Positions 26,733-35,640 are shown, counted from the stretch's first letter. The stretch: 64,000 nt of DNA from Planococcus ruber (GCF_022819085.1 NZ_JALHAG010000001.1:1385395-1449394); one strand, 5' to 3'. Numbers and translations: made by a program. The notes: a model not told the origin generated them from the letters alone.

Positions 26733-27626
26733 ATGGAAGTATCTACGAAACCAATTCTGACTGAAGATTTGGATGTTAAGCCGAGTCAAGGCAAAACGAG
26801 TGTCTTGAAGGCGCTTCGCAATAATAAAGTCGCCTACGGTTCGTTCTGGTTTTTAGTCGTTATACACGCTGTCGTATTTTTAGGGCCGCTGTTTTGGACC
26901 ACGGATCCAGACACTTTGCAGGATGCAGGTTCGTTGGCAAGCTGGTCCTTGCAGCATCCTTTTGGGACAGATGATTTAAGCCGGGACGTTTTCGCCCGCA
27001 TGCTCCATGGCGGCCGAGTGACATTGATCGTTGGTTTAGCAGCGATGTTATTTTCATTGCTGATTGGAACAGTAGTCGGTGCTTGCGCTGGATTTTTTGG
27101 GAAAGTGGTTGAATCCATTTTAATGCGAATCACCGAAGCGATGATGGCGATCCCGACGTTTTTCTTCATTTTAGTCGCCTTAACGGTTCTTGGCACAAGC
27201 CCGGCTATGGTAATCCTGGTGATCGCTTTAGCGGGTTGGATGGAAATTGCCCGAGTGGTCTACGGGGAAACGCTGAAATGGAAAGAATACGAATTTGTCG
27301 AAGCTGCCAATGCTTCAGGTGCTACGCCATTCCGGATCTTAACAAAATACATCATTCCACAAATTGTTCCGTCCATTATCGTTTCCGGAACTTTAACGAT
27401 TGCTGCAGCGATTTTGACGGAAAGTGCCATCAGTTATCTGGGATTGGGAATTCAAGCGCCGACTGCAACATGGGGCAATATGCTCCAAAATTCTCAGCAA
27501 TACATCTGGACTGCCCCTGTATTGGGCGTGTTGCCGGGTGTAGCGATCACTATCGTGGTTCTTGCTTATAATTTCTTAGGCGATGGACTCCGAGATGCAT
27601 TGGACCCGAAATTTGTTAAAAAATAA
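26733..27626 (+). CDS. Peptide ABC transporter permease (OppC/DppC-like)
   Basis: 297 residues, ATG 26733 after AGGAGGTGAGGGG. A cytosolic N-terminal stretch of about 35 residues precedes the first helix, as in OppC. HPFGTDDLSRDVFARMLHGGRV and the EAA loop EFVEAANASGATPFRIL (about 190) are family hallmarks. Second half of the peptide channel. Confidence 0.92.
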   Translation: MEVSTKPILTEDLDVKPSQGKTSVLKALRNNKVAYGSFWFLVVIHAVVFLGPLFWTTDPDTLQDAGSLASWSLQHPFGTDDLSRDVFARMLHGGRVTLIVGLAAMLFSLLIGTVVGACAGFFGKVVESILMRITEAMMAIPTFFFILVALTVLGTSPAMVILVIALAGWMEIARVVYGETLKWKEYEFVEAANASGATPFRILTKYIIPQIVPSIIVSGTLTIAAAILTESAISYLGLGIQAPTATWGNMLQNSQQYIWTAPVLGVLPGVAITIVVLAYNFLGDGLRDALDPKFVKK

Positions 27627-27649
27627 AAAATGAAACGGAGAGATGGAAT

Positions 27650-28498
27650 TTGTTTATTACCATTAACGACAATGAACTCTATTACGAAATTCATGGGAAC
27701 CCGGAAGGGGAAACGATCTTTTTCATCCACGGAGCTCCGGGTCTCGGGGATTGCCGAGGAGATATTAAAGCTTTTTCGCCGCTGGGAGACCAATACCGGC
27801 TGGTCTTCATGGATATGCGCGGATCTGGCCGTTCAGAAGGAAAGCCGCCTTTTACACATGAACAATGGACTGCCGACATTGAAGAAATGCGGAAGCGCTT
27901 AGTTGATGGACCGATTAAAATCCTTGGCGGTTCTTACGGCGGGTTCTTGACGCTTGAATATGTCCTCCGCTATCCCGAAAATGTCACGCATGTCCTGCTG
28001 AGAGATACGGGATCGAATAATAAATTCGATCACCTGTCTGTAGACCGGGCTCTTCAAAGCAATCTTCCAGGGATTAAAGAAGATGGGATACGCCGTTTGT
28101 TCGACGGCAAAACGGAATCGAATGAAGAATTGAAAGAAATGTTCGCAGCCATTCAACCGCTCTATACGGTGAAATACGATGAAGAAGCCGTCAAAAGCCG
28201 CATCGATTCGATTTACTACCGCTACGAAACCCATAATTATGCATTCCGCTACAACAAGCCGGATTTCGACTTGGACGATGACCTCCATAAGATTTCAGTT
28301 CCAGTGCTGGTAACGGTGGGCAGGCACGACTGGATTACGCCAGTCGAATGTTCAGAGTTGATTGCAGAGAAAGTACCGAATGCCCAACTGGTCATTTTTG
28401 AAAACAGCGGACATTCGCCGCAGCAAGAGGAAAACGAAGATTATTTGGCATTGGTAAGGAAATTCCTGAACAAAGTGTCGGCTCCTGTGAATAAATAA
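27650..28498 (+). CDS. Alpha/beta hydrolase, proline-iminopeptidase-like (S33)
   Basis: 282 residues from TTG 27650, seven bases after GGAGAG. HGAPG (about 26, oxyanion region), the nucleophile elbow GGSYGG (Ser about 98), Asp in GRHDW and His in SGHSPQQEE give the S33 arrangement, and DMRGSGRS matches proline iminopeptidase. No signal peptide. In an operon for peptide import it would remove N-terminal proline or a related residue in the cytosol. Confidence 0.82.
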   Translation: MFITINDNELYYEIHGNPEGETIFFIHGAPGLGDCRGDIKAFSPLGDQYRLVFMDMRGSGRSEGKPPFTHEQWTADIEEMRKRLVDGPIKILGGSYGGFLTLEYVLRYPENVTHVLLRDTGSNNKFDHLSVDRALQSNLPGIKEDGIRRLFDGKTESNEELKEMFAAIQPLYTVKYDEEAVKSRIDSIYYRYETHNYAFRYNKPDFDLDDDLHKISVPVLVTVGRHDWITPVECSELIAEKVPNAQLVIFENSGHSPQQEENEDYLALVRKFLNKVSAPVNK

Positions 28499-28549
28499 AG
28501 CACCCAATGATTTCAGTTGATGCCAATAAGCTGGAAAGGCGGAATCCGA

Positions 28550-29653
28550 ATGGCAGAAAAAGAGAGCTCAGTAAATTCTTTAAAAAGGAATGTCCCTGAA
28601 AAGATGCGGGCAGTCGTAATTCGGGAACATGGCGGCCCAGAAGTTCTTCAATTAGAAGAACTATCGACTCCCCGGCCAAAAGCAGGAGAAGTGCTTATTC
28701 AAGTGAAAGCTGTCGGGCTGAATCATCTGGATGTATTTGCACGCGAAGGCTTAAAAGGACCAGGTGTTCCGAAACTGACATTGCCCCATATTTCAGGAGT
28801 GGATATTGCGGGAAGAGTGGCTGCTTACGGTTCGGGACAGGATGCGCATGTTCACCGCTTTTCAATAGGAGACCGTGTATTGGTCAATCCGGCATACGGC
28901 TGTGGAAATTGCAGAGCTTGCCGTGCAGGTGAACCGAGCATGTGCAGGGATTACCAAATTATCGGAGAACATCGATGGGGCGGCCTTGCAGAATTTGTTG
29001 TGGTTCCCGAGAAAAACATTATTGCGATTCCTGATCAAATTTCGGATGAAACCGCTGCTGCTATTCCAGCTGTTTATACAACAGCTTGGCGAGGCGTAGT
29101 AACTGTCGGGAAAGTGAAAACTTCTGATGTCGTACTCATTGTCGGGGCATCAGGCGGCCTTGGTTCTGCTCAATTGGATATTGCGGTGGCTGCAGGCGCA
29201 ACGGTTATTGCGATAGCGGGAAGCGAGGAGAAACGGCAAAGATGTTTAAAGATCGGTGCGAAAGCGGTCTTTGATTCGCATGGAGATTGGCAAACGGAAG
29301 TCCTGGAATGGACCGATGGAAGAGGCGTCGACCTCGTGCTGGATTCAGTAGGGAAGCCGACATTCCGTAAAAGCCTTAATTGTTTGGATTTCAACGGAAG
29401 AATGGTGTTGTCCGGTGCAACAGCCGGAGATTTTCCGGAAATCAGCATCCGTGAAATTTATCAATGGCATCGCCAAATTCTTGGGGCACCGATGGGGAAC
29501 TGGGAAGATTTCTTGCAAGTGACCGATTCCATCTGGCAAGGAAAACTGCATCCGCAAGTCCACGCTGTTTATTCGCTGGAAGAGATTGCAGCGGCAGAAG
29601 AAGAGTTGGACCAACGAAAACATTTTGGAAAGATTATTATCAAGCCATCGTGA
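28550..29653 (+). CDS. Zinc-containing MDR family dehydrogenase/quinone-reductase-like
   Basis: 367 residues from ATG 28550 after GGAAAGGCGGAA. GroES-like N-terminal and Rossmann C-terminal domains (VGASGGLGSAQL, about 212). The structural zinc cysteines are present in CGNCRACRAGEPSMC (about 126-140), but the usual catalytic-zinc cysteine is replaced: GLNHLDVFAREG has Asn before His. So it binds structural zinc and may act without catalytic zinc, like quinone reductases. Its role in a peptide operon is unclear; perhaps it reduces or oxidises a modified side chain. Confidence 0.82.
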   Translation: MAEKESSVNSLKRNVPEKMRAVVIREHGGPEVLQLEELSTPRPKAGEVLIQVKAVGLNHLDVFAREGLKGPGVPKLTLPHISGVDIAGRVAAYGSGQDAHVHRFSIGDRVLVNPAYGCGNCRACRAGEPSMCRDYQIIGEHRWGGLAEFVVVPEKNIIAIPDQISDETAAAIPAVYTTAWRGVVTVGKVKTSDVVLIVGASGGLGSAQLDIAVAAGATVIAIAGSEEKRQRCLKIGAKAVFDSHGDWQTEVLEWTDGRGVDLVLDSVGKPTFRKSLNCLDFNGRMVLSGATAGDFPEISIREIYQWHRQILGAPMGNWEDFLQVTDSIWQGKLHPQVHAVYSLEEIAAAEEELDQRKHFGKIIIKPS

Positions 29654-29688
29654 AAAACGATCAATACGAATAAAAGGAGGTTGAGCAA

Positions 29689-31458
29689 ATGAATCAAAAA
29701 GTAGATGTATCTGTCGAAAAAGCCTTGCTGGCTGAAATCACTTCCGAATTGCCTCTCACGATTCTGGAAAGATTCAGCACATTGGTTCGGGAATCCGGCA
29801 GTGAAGATGAAAGAATCGCTGCCGATTACTTGGCTGGATTTTTAAAGGACTGGGATGTTCCGCATCAGATCCACACACCTGATCTTTATTTAAGTGTGCC
29901 CAAAAAGTCCTCTTTGCACGTAACGGCTCCGATAGAAAAAGAATACCGCATCAAATCTCCATCTTTTTCAGTCATAACAGGAGACGAAGCGATTACTGGA
30001 GAAGTTGTCTACATTCCTACAGGCTACGCCAAAGGAATCAATGATATTTTTGGGGCAGATAATCCACAAGATATGGGAGATTTGGCTGGCAAAGTGATTT
30101 TGACGGAAGGATTTCCGATGCCAGGGAAAGTTCAGGAATTTACCGACAAAGGTGCTGCTGCCATGCTGTTTATTAGCCCGGGAAATAATATTCACGAAGG
30201 GATATGCACAACCATTTGGGGAGCGCCTGACTTAACCAACATCCACGATGAGCCGGGCATTCCCGTGATGGCGATCAATAAATCGGACGGGCAAGAATTG
30301 AGTGTGCTTTGTGAACAGGGAGCTGTACACGTAACATTCAAAACGAATCTGGAAAAAGGATGGTTCTCGTGCCCGATTATCGATATTTTCATAGAAGGCA
30401 CGGAGGAACCGGAAAAGTACGTGCTTTTGCATGGACATTTGGATTCTTGGCATGAAGGAATTGGCGATAATGCCACCGGAAATGCGGCATTGCTCGAAAT
30501 GGTGCGGATTTTACATACGAATAAAAGCAAACTAAAACGAAGTGTCAGAGTCGCTATATGGACAGGGCATTCGACAGGTCGCTACGGGGGATCAACGTGG
30601 TTTGCTGACGAATTCGGATTGGATCTCGAAAAAAATTGCATCGCTTCTGTAAATTGTGATTCCCCCGGCTGTAGGTGGGCGACTTCCTATGATCACATGA
30701 TGTGGATGAGTGAAGTGGATGCATTTTGCACCGACGTGGTGAAAGATGCGGTAAACTTGCCATCAAAAGGCGGAAGGCCATTAAGAGCGGGAGATTACTC
30801 GTTCAACAACATTGGAATCACTTCTTTCTTCATGCTTTCGTCGACCATTCCGGAATCCTTGTTAAAAGAAAAGGGATTTTATCCCGTAGGCGGATGCGGC
30901 GGCAATATTGAATGGCATACGGAAGAAGACTGGATGCATGTAGCTGATATGGACATCCTACTAAAAGACATTAAAATCTATTTGACCGGTGTGCTTCGAG
31001 CTGCAAATGCACCGATTCACCCGTTCAATTTTGTGCATACGACGGATGAGTTTGAACAAACCATCTTTAACTACCGAGAAGCGGCGAAAAGCCATTTTGA
31101 TTTTGCGCCGGCTTTAAAAGAAGTGAAAGAATTGCGCAATGCCTTACAGTCTTTCTATCAAAAACTACAGCAACTGGAAACGGTGGAAGTAACAAACCCA
31201 CAAGTGAGAAAAGCCAATGCGGCGCTTGAAAAGCTTTCGCGTATTCTCATACCGATCAATTACACGACAAAAGGAAAGTTCTGGCATGATTCAGCTTTAA
31301 ATGTTCCGCCGCTGCCAGATATTGCCCCAGCGTTGAATTTTGATGGATTAACAGAAGGCTCCCACGAATTCAACGTGTTAAAGAACCATTTAAAGCGCGG
31401 GCAGAACCGAATCGTCTGGGCATTGCAGCAAGCAAGAGAAGTGCTGGAAGTCCAATGA
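29689..31458 (+). CDS. Atypical M28 family peptidase with PA domain
   Basis: 589 residues, ATG 29689 after AAAAGGAGG. A PA-like domain (about 110-215) is inserted before the peptidase core. Zinc ligand candidates are His and Asp in HGHLDSWHEGIGDNATG (about 247-263), Asp in NCDSPG (about 324) and His in WHTEEDWMH (about 410). The EE pair normally supplying the base and one ligand is absent; the site reads WTGHSTGRYGGS. No signal peptide, so cytosolic. Last gene of the peptide operon. It may be a specialised aminopeptidase or a non-peptidase hydrolase. Confidence 0.8.
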   Translation: MNQKVDVSVEKALLAEITSELPLTILERFSTLVRESGSEDERIAADYLAGFLKDWDVPHQIHTPDLYLSVPKKSSLHVTAPIEKEYRIKSPSFSVITGDEAITGEVVYIPTGYAKGINDIFGADNPQDMGDLAGKVILTEGFPMPGKVQEFTDKGAAAMLFISPGNNIHEGICTTIWGAPDLTNIHDEPGIPVMAINKSDGQELSVLCEQGAVHVTFKTNLEKGWFSCPIIDIFIEGTEEPEKYVLLHGHLDSWHEGIGDNATGNAALLEMVRILHTNKSKLKRSVRVAIWTGHSTGRYGGSTWFADEFGLDLEKNCIASVNCDSPGCRWATSYDHMMWMSEVDAFCTDVVKDAVNLPSKGGRPLRAGDYSFNNIGITSFFMLSSTIPESLLKEKGFYPVGGCGGNIEWHTEEDWMHVADMDILLKDIKIYLTGVLRAANAPIHPFNFVHTTDEFEQTIFNYREAAKSHFDFAPALKEVKELRNALQSFYQKLQQLETVEVTNPQVRKANAALEKLSRILIPINYTTKGKFWHDSALNVPPLPDIAPALNFDGLTEGSHEFNVLKNHLKRGQNRIVWALQQAREVLEVQ

Positions 31459-31500
31459 AAAAGAGATTGATGGCGATCAAGCCGTCAATCTCTTTCGTTT
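31458..31500. terminator. Terminator between the peptide operon and the DrrAB-like operon
   Basis: AAAGAGATTGA (31460-31470) and TCAATCTCTTT (31485-31495) form an 11-bp stem between convergent operons. A run before the first arm supports termination on the minus strand as well. Confidence 0.7.
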
Positions 31501-31522
31501 GCCATTCAATTCATTAAAGAGC

Positions 31523-32365
31523 TCATTTCTTATTCCGATAGAGATACATGGTCAGTGGTGCAAAAATTGCAACAAATAGCAACGAGACAATCAACACCCA
31601 CATCACTTGTTCGAATGTTGCCGTGCCGTGCATGAATCCGCGGACCGCAGTGGCTAAAATGGAAATCGGATTGATTTCCACAAATCCTTGAAGCCATGAA
31701 GGCAAAGTGCTCGGATCCACAAAAACATTGCTGACGAAAGTCAGTGGCATCATGACCAAGAAACTGAGCATCATTAAAGATTTCTCCGAACGGACGATTA
31801 ATCCTAAGGTTGTCCAAATCCAAGAAAGGCTGAATGAAAAGATTAAGATCATCCCAATGGCCATCAGTACACCAGAAAGTCCGCCTTCCGGACGGAAGCC
31901 AAGCGCGAGTCCCAGTCCAATCATGATGAAAGAAGCCATGGAATAGCGGATGACGTCGACCAAAAGAGCGCCGATCAATGCGGACGGCAGCCAGATTGGC
32001 AAGGTCCGGAAACGGTCGAAAATGCCTTTGCGGATATCATTATTCAAATCGATCCCCGTATACATCGTAATCTGTGCAACGGTCATGACCAAAATCCCAG
32101 GCAGCAGGAACTGGAGATAATCGGCAGTCGATCCGGCAATCGCACCGCCGAACAGGTACGTGAACATCAATAAAAAGATGATCGGGAAAAGCGTCACATC
32201 AAACATTTGCTCCGGGACATGGCGGATGCGCAGCAAGGCGCGAGTGGCAAAAACCATCGTTGACGAAGCGGCGCTCGGACGTTTTGGTCGGCTAGTGGAA
32301 GAAATTGCGTCTTGCAACCGTTCATCTACTGTAACTTGTCTGCGAAGTTCCGTAGAGTCAATCAT
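31523..32365 (-). CDS. ABC-2 type exporter permease (DrrB-like)
   Basis: 280 residues, ATG 32365 with AAGGAGGA upstream on the minus strand. A cytosolic N-terminus of about 45 residues is followed by six membrane helices. MFDVTLFPIIFLLMFTYLFGGAIAG, LQFLLPGILVMT and FVSNVFVDPSTLPSWLQGFVEINPIS are hallmarks of daunorubicin-resistance type permeases. With the upstream ATPase it forms an exporter of lipids or hydrophobic drugs; substrate unknown. Confidence 0.9.
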   Translation of the reverse strand: MIDSTELRRQVTVDERLQDAISSTSRPKRPSAASSTMVFATRALLRIRHVPEQMFDVTLFPIIFLLMFTYLFGGAIAGSTADYLQFLLPGILVMTVAQITMYTGIDLNNDIRKGIFDRFRTLPIWLPSALIGALLVDVIRYSMASFIMIGLGLALGFRPEGGLSGVLMAIGMILIFSFSLSWIWTTLGLIVRSEKSLMMLSFLVMMPLTFVSNVFVDPSTLPSWLQGFVEINPISILATAVRGFMHGTATFEQVMWVLIVSLLFVAIFAPLTMYLYRNKK

Positions 32366-32380
32366 GAGTTTTCCTCCTTG

Positions 32381-33358
32381 CTAAACGTTTTCTGTTTCAG
32401 CGGCGTGTCCGGTAAGCGTCAAGAAAACTTCGTCAAGGCTCGGGCGTCCGAGGGAAAAGTCGCTGATCGCAATCCTCTCTTGAGCGATATCCCCCAATGC
32501 TTCTGCAACTATGGAAGGGTCGTTTACTTGGGCAGTCAGCATCGTCGGATCTGCGCCGGTATGGATGCCGACCCCAAGCTTGCGCTTCAGCAATTCAATG
32601 GTCCGGCCACGGTCTTCGGCGTTTACGAGTTGGACCGTGAGCGTTCCTGTGCCGACCGAAGCTTTCAATTCGCTGCTTGTGCCTTCAGCGATGATTTTCC
32701 CTTGGTTGATCACAGCGATGCGGTCTGCCAGCTGGTCAGCTTCCTCTAAATATTGTGTGGTCAAAAGGACGGTGGTTCCTGTAGCCACTAATGTACGGAT
32801 GATATCCCAAACTTGGTTGCGGCTCCGGGGATCCAGTCCGGCAGTCGGCTCGTCCAAAAATAGCAGATCCGGCGTAACCACTAAGCTTGCGGCAATATCG
32901 ATGCGTCTTCTCATACCTCCAGAATAATTCTTCACTTGACGTTTCGCCGCATCTTCCAAGCCAAAAGCAGCGAGCAATTTTTTGGCGCGCGTTTTGGCTT
33001 CCCTTCGGCCATAGCCCATCAAGCCGGCCATCATCACCAAATTCTCGAGGCCAGTCAAATCTTCATCCAAAGAGGCGTATTGTCCCGTCAATGAGATGCG
33101 GCTTCGGATGCGGTCTCCTTCAGTGGCGAGGTCGTATCCGAAGATCCGTGCAGTTCCGGCATCAGGCTTTGACAATGTCGCAAGCATGCGGATCGTTGTC
33201 GTTTTGCCTGCGCCGTTTGGCCCTAAAAATCCATAGACAGTCCCTTCCTGAATCGTTAAATCCACACCATCGACGGCCCGGTGCTTCCCAAATACTTTCA
33301 CGAGCCCTTTCGCTTCAATGGCCCATGCGTTTGTTTCCCTCGTCCGATTTGCATCCAC
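32381..33358 (-). CDS. ABC exporter ATP-binding protein (DrrA-like)
   Basis: 325 residues from GTG 33358, which has AGGTGAGG at a good distance; the in-frame GTG at 33370 would lie within that site. Walker [11 protein letters not shown] (about 46), signature [11 protein letters not shown] (about 142), Walker [13 protein letters not shown] (about 162) and switch His replaced by Gln in [11 protein letters not shown], as is usual for DrrA. A C-terminal domain of about 90 residues, ending [14 protein letters not shown], is the family's regulatory tail. Fifteen bases separate it from the permease gene. Confidence 0.9.
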   Translation of the reverse strand: MDANRTRETNAWAIEAKGLVKVFGKHRAVDGVDLTIQEGTVYGFLGPNGAGKTTTIRMLATLSKPDAGTARIFGYDLATEGDRIRSRISLTGQYASLDEDLTGLENLVMMAGLMGYGRREAKTRAKKLLAAFGLEDAAKRQVKNYSGGMRRRIDIAASLVVTPDLLFLDEPTAGLDPRSRNQVWDIIRTLVATGTTVLLTTQYLEEADQLADRIAVINQGKIIAEGTSSELKASVGTGTLTVQLVNAEDRGRTIELLKRKLGVGIHTGADPTMLTAQVNDPSIVAEALGDIAQERIAISDFSLGRPSLDEVFLTLTGHAAETENV

Positions 33359-33432
33359 TAAAATCCTCACCTTTCGTTTGGATTATTGTGCAGCTCTTGA
33401 AAAAAGTATACTACCATTTGGTGAAAAATAAA

Positions 33433-33446
33433 AGAACAAATGTTCT
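33433..33446. promoter_or_regulatory. Palindrome upstream of the drrA-like gene
   Basis: AGAACA (33433-33438), AA, TGTTCT (33441-33446). The core GAACAAATGTTC also fits the Gram-positive LexA box form GAACRNRYGTTC. It may be a repressor site for the exporter operon. Confidence 0.45.
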
Positions 33447-33482
33447 AATTTTTCAATTTTCTTTTATTTTCTTTTGTATTTA

Positions 33483-33491
33483 TGCTATAAT
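33483..33491 (+). promoter_or_regulatory. Extended -10 promoter of the ABC-F leader
   Basis: TG-C-TATAAT (TG at 33483-33484, TATAAT at 33486-33491) with no good -35 hexamer, placed about 240 bases before the ABC-F start. Confidence 0.6.
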
Positions 33492-33518
33492 CACTTCAAC
33501 TAAGCGATAGAAAGGCTG

Positions 33519-33560
33519 ATGAGTGGACGATGCGTAACTAATCTTATTTTCTTCATTTGA
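33519..33560 (+). CDS. Putative leader peptide of the ABC-F gene
   Basis: ATG 33519 opens a 13-codon frame, MSGRCVTNLIFFI, ending TGA. The GAAAGG upstream is only three bases away, so alternative short frames (GTG 33523, ATG 33530) are possible. The frame runs into the 5' arm of the leader hairpin, the arrangement used by antibiotic-sensing leader peptides. Confidence 0.45.
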   Translation: MSGRCVTNLIFFI

Positions 33561-33699
33561 AATGGATATTTCAAATCACGTGAAATAGGATTAGTCTGCC
33601 CACTTATAAAACTGTCGAGCTATTCATTTATCGAAATGGCTTATTTAAGTTAGGCAAATACCGGCTAATCCTTCCAAGAAATTTTTGGGAGGATTTTTT
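33537..33699 (+). promoter_or_regulatory. Attenuator leader (hairpin, antiterminator, terminator) of the ABC-F gene
   Basis: ACTAATCTTATTT (33537-33549) pairs with AAATAGGATTAGT (33583-33595), capped by the perfect hairpin ATTTGAAAT/ATTTCAAAT (33555-33576). GGATTAG (33588-33594) can instead pair with CTAATCC (33665-33671). The latter overlaps the 5' arm of a terminator: AATCCTTCC (33667-33675) with GGGAGGATT (33687-33695) plus four more T. A ribosome stalled on the leader frame would free GGATTAG and disrupt the terminator. Confidence 0.7.
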
Positions 33700-33730
33700 A
33701 ATTCTCCCTTATTCAGAAGGGAATGGTTAG

Positions 33731-35359
33731 ATGAAAGAATTAATGAAATTGCAGCAAGTCGGTTATGAAATAGAAGATACGGTGATTTTTGAAGAGGTGA
33801 ATTCAAGTGTCCGACAAAAGGAGATTATCGGGATCATCGGCAAGAACGGCGCTGGAAAATCGACTTTGCTTGAATTGATAGCCGGCAAATTGGCACCAAG
33901 CAAAGGGCAGATTCACCGCATAGCGGATCGCCTGGAAATCGCATATGTCGAACAGGAAGCGGAATCGCATGAAGTGGATCAAATTGATTCAGTGGAAAAG
34001 GTTTTATTGAAGAAATGGCAGGTACCGGTACACGATTATTCTTCTTTGAGCGGTGGCGAGAAATTGAAGGCCCGGCTTTCTGCAGGGATCGCCAAAGGGG
34101 CCAATTTGCTATTGCTAGATGAACCGACCAACCATCTTGACCAGTCAGGTATCGAATTATTGCTGGAGCAACTCAAACACTACCCAGGAACAATCATTTT
34201 AGTTTCGCATAACCGGACATTCCTGGATGCGATCGCGACAAAAATTTGGTCGATTGAACACGAAAAACTGATTGAGCATATTGGGAATTACACGAGCTAT
34301 GTAGAAGAAAGAAAGCAAAAGCGGTTATCGCAGCAGCGCGATTACGAAAAGCAGCAGAAGATGGTGGAGCGGATCGAAGGCCATATGGAAGAACTTAAAT
34401 CCTGGTCCCATAAAGCGCATGCGGAATCCACGAAGCAGGAAGGGGCAAAAGAATATTACCGGAAGAAAGCGAAGCGCATGGACAAACAAGTGAAGTCGAA
34501 GCAGAAACGCCTTGAAAAAGAATTGGAGAAGCATCAAGCAGCGCCGCCGGAAGCGGAATACGAAGTCGCGTTTTCCATGAAGGCCAATGAAAAAGTTGGC
34601 AAGCGCTTTTTGGAAGCAAAGAACTTATCGAAGGCATTTGGACATCGCACGCTATTCGAAGGCGCTAGCTTCACCGTTCAACACGGTGAAAAGGTTTCCA
34701 TCGAAGGGCCCAACGGCAGCGGCAAAACGACTTTACTGAAAATAATCATGGGAGAAGAGGAAACGGAAGGCGAGATTTGGCTTTCTCCTTCAGCAGATAT
34801 CGGCTATCTGACTCAAGAAGTATTCGACCTGCCGCTAGAGAAGACACCGGAGGAATTGTTCTATAAAGAGACATTCGCAGCGCGAGGCAAAGTTCAAAAC
34901 TTAATGAAGCATCTTGGGTTTACCGCAGCGCAGTGGACGGAGCCGATCGGATTGATGAGCATGGGTGAGCGCATCAAATGCAAATTGATGGTTTATATAT
35001 TGGAAGAAAAAGACGTCTTGATTTTGGATGAACCGACCAACCATCTGGATTTGCAGTCGCGTGAGCAATTGGAAGCGACGCTAGCGGAATATCCAGGAAC
35101 GATGTTAGTGGTATCGCACGATAAAACCTTTATCGAAGAAACAACGTCTGCCAAACTGGTCATCAAAGACGGGGGAATCCATAAACAATTGGAGCAAATG
35201 GCGCCGGAGCAGGAAGCCATCGATGAATTGCGGCTGAAACTAGAAACGGAACGCCAAGCGGTGCTTGGGAAATTGAGTTTCATGACGCCGAACGATAAGG
35301 AGTATGCTTTATTGGATGGCCGATTCAATGAGTTGACGAAAGAAATTAAAAGTTTGTAA
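33731..35359 (+). CDS. vmlR: ABC-F ribosomal protection protein (VmlR-like)
   Basis: 542 residues, close to the 547 of B. subtilis VmlR. Two ABC domains: Walker A GKNGAGKST (about 37) and GPNGSGKTT (about 327); signatures LSGGEKLKARL (about 105) and MSMGERIKCKL (about 406, degenerate); Walker B LLLLDEPTNHLD and VLILDEPTNHLD. There is no membrane domain. The interdomain linker (about 195-280), rich in Lys/Glu with SHKAHAESTKQEG, is the VmlR/Vga-type antibiotic-resistance linker that reaches toward the peptidyl-transferase centre. Likely gives tolerance to lincosamides, streptogramin A or pleuromutilins. The attenuator leader supports induction by ribosome inhibitors. The gene symbol is by similarity. 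Confidence 0.85.
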   Translation: MKELMKLQQVGYEIEDTVIFEEVNSSVRQKEIIGIIGKNGAGKSTLLELIAGKLAPSKGQIHRIADRLEIAYVEQEAESHEVDQIDSVEKVLLKKWQVPVHDYSSLSGGEKLKARLSAGIAKGANLLLLDEPTNHLDQSGIELLLEQLKHYPGTIILVSHNRTFLDAIATKIWSIEHEKLIEHIGNYTSYVEERKQKRLSQQRDYEKQQKMVERIEGHMEELKSWSHKAHAESTKQEGAKEYYRKKAKRMDKQVKSKQKRLEKELEKHQAAPPEAEYEVAFSMKANEKVGKRFLEAKNLSKAFGHRTLFEGASFTVQHGEKVSIEGPNGSGKTTLLKIIMGEEETEGEIWLSPSADIGYLTQEVFDLPLEKTPEELFYKETFAARGKVQNLMKHLGFTAAQWTEPIGLMSMGERIKCKLMVYILEEKDVLILDEPTNHLDLQSREQLEATLAEYPGTMLVVSHDKTFIEETTSAKLVIKDGGIHKQLEQMAPEQEAIDELRLKLETERQAVLGKLSFMTPNDKEYALLDGRFNELTKEIKSL

Positions 35360-35382
35360 CAATGGAAGAAAATTTGATGGTC

Positions 35383-35418
35383 TGAAATCCTGTTAAGCCA
35401 GGATTTCAGGTTTTTTTT
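35383..35418 (+). terminator. Intrinsic terminator of the ABC-F gene
   Basis: 10-bp arms TGAAATCCTG (35383-35392) and CAGGATTTCA (35399-35408), 6-base loop, eight T at 35411-35418. Confidence 0.9.
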
Positions 35419-35514
35419 ATAGGAGGAACTTTTTTAATTTTATTTCCATCAAATTTACATTTTTTACGAGAAACCACTAGACGCTTTGAATATTAACAGC
35501 TAAAATAAATAACT

Positions 35515-35532
35515 ATAATCTGAATTATTAGA
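35515..35532. repeat. 18-bp element ATAATCTGAATTATTAGA, copy 1
   Basis: Identical 18-mer at 58985-59002, over 23 kb away. Here it lies 109 bases before the first GNAT paralogue and overlaps a TATAAT. Related CTGAATTNTTAG-like elements precede other paralogues and polysaccharide genes. Confidence 0.6.
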
Positions 35533-35640
35533 ATAATTTAATTCTGATACAACCGCACTGCATTTAGTAATGAAATACACGGCAAAAATTTAAAAATGCT
35601 TTCCAAAGGACGCTCCAGTTTACGAAAAGAGGTTTTCCAG

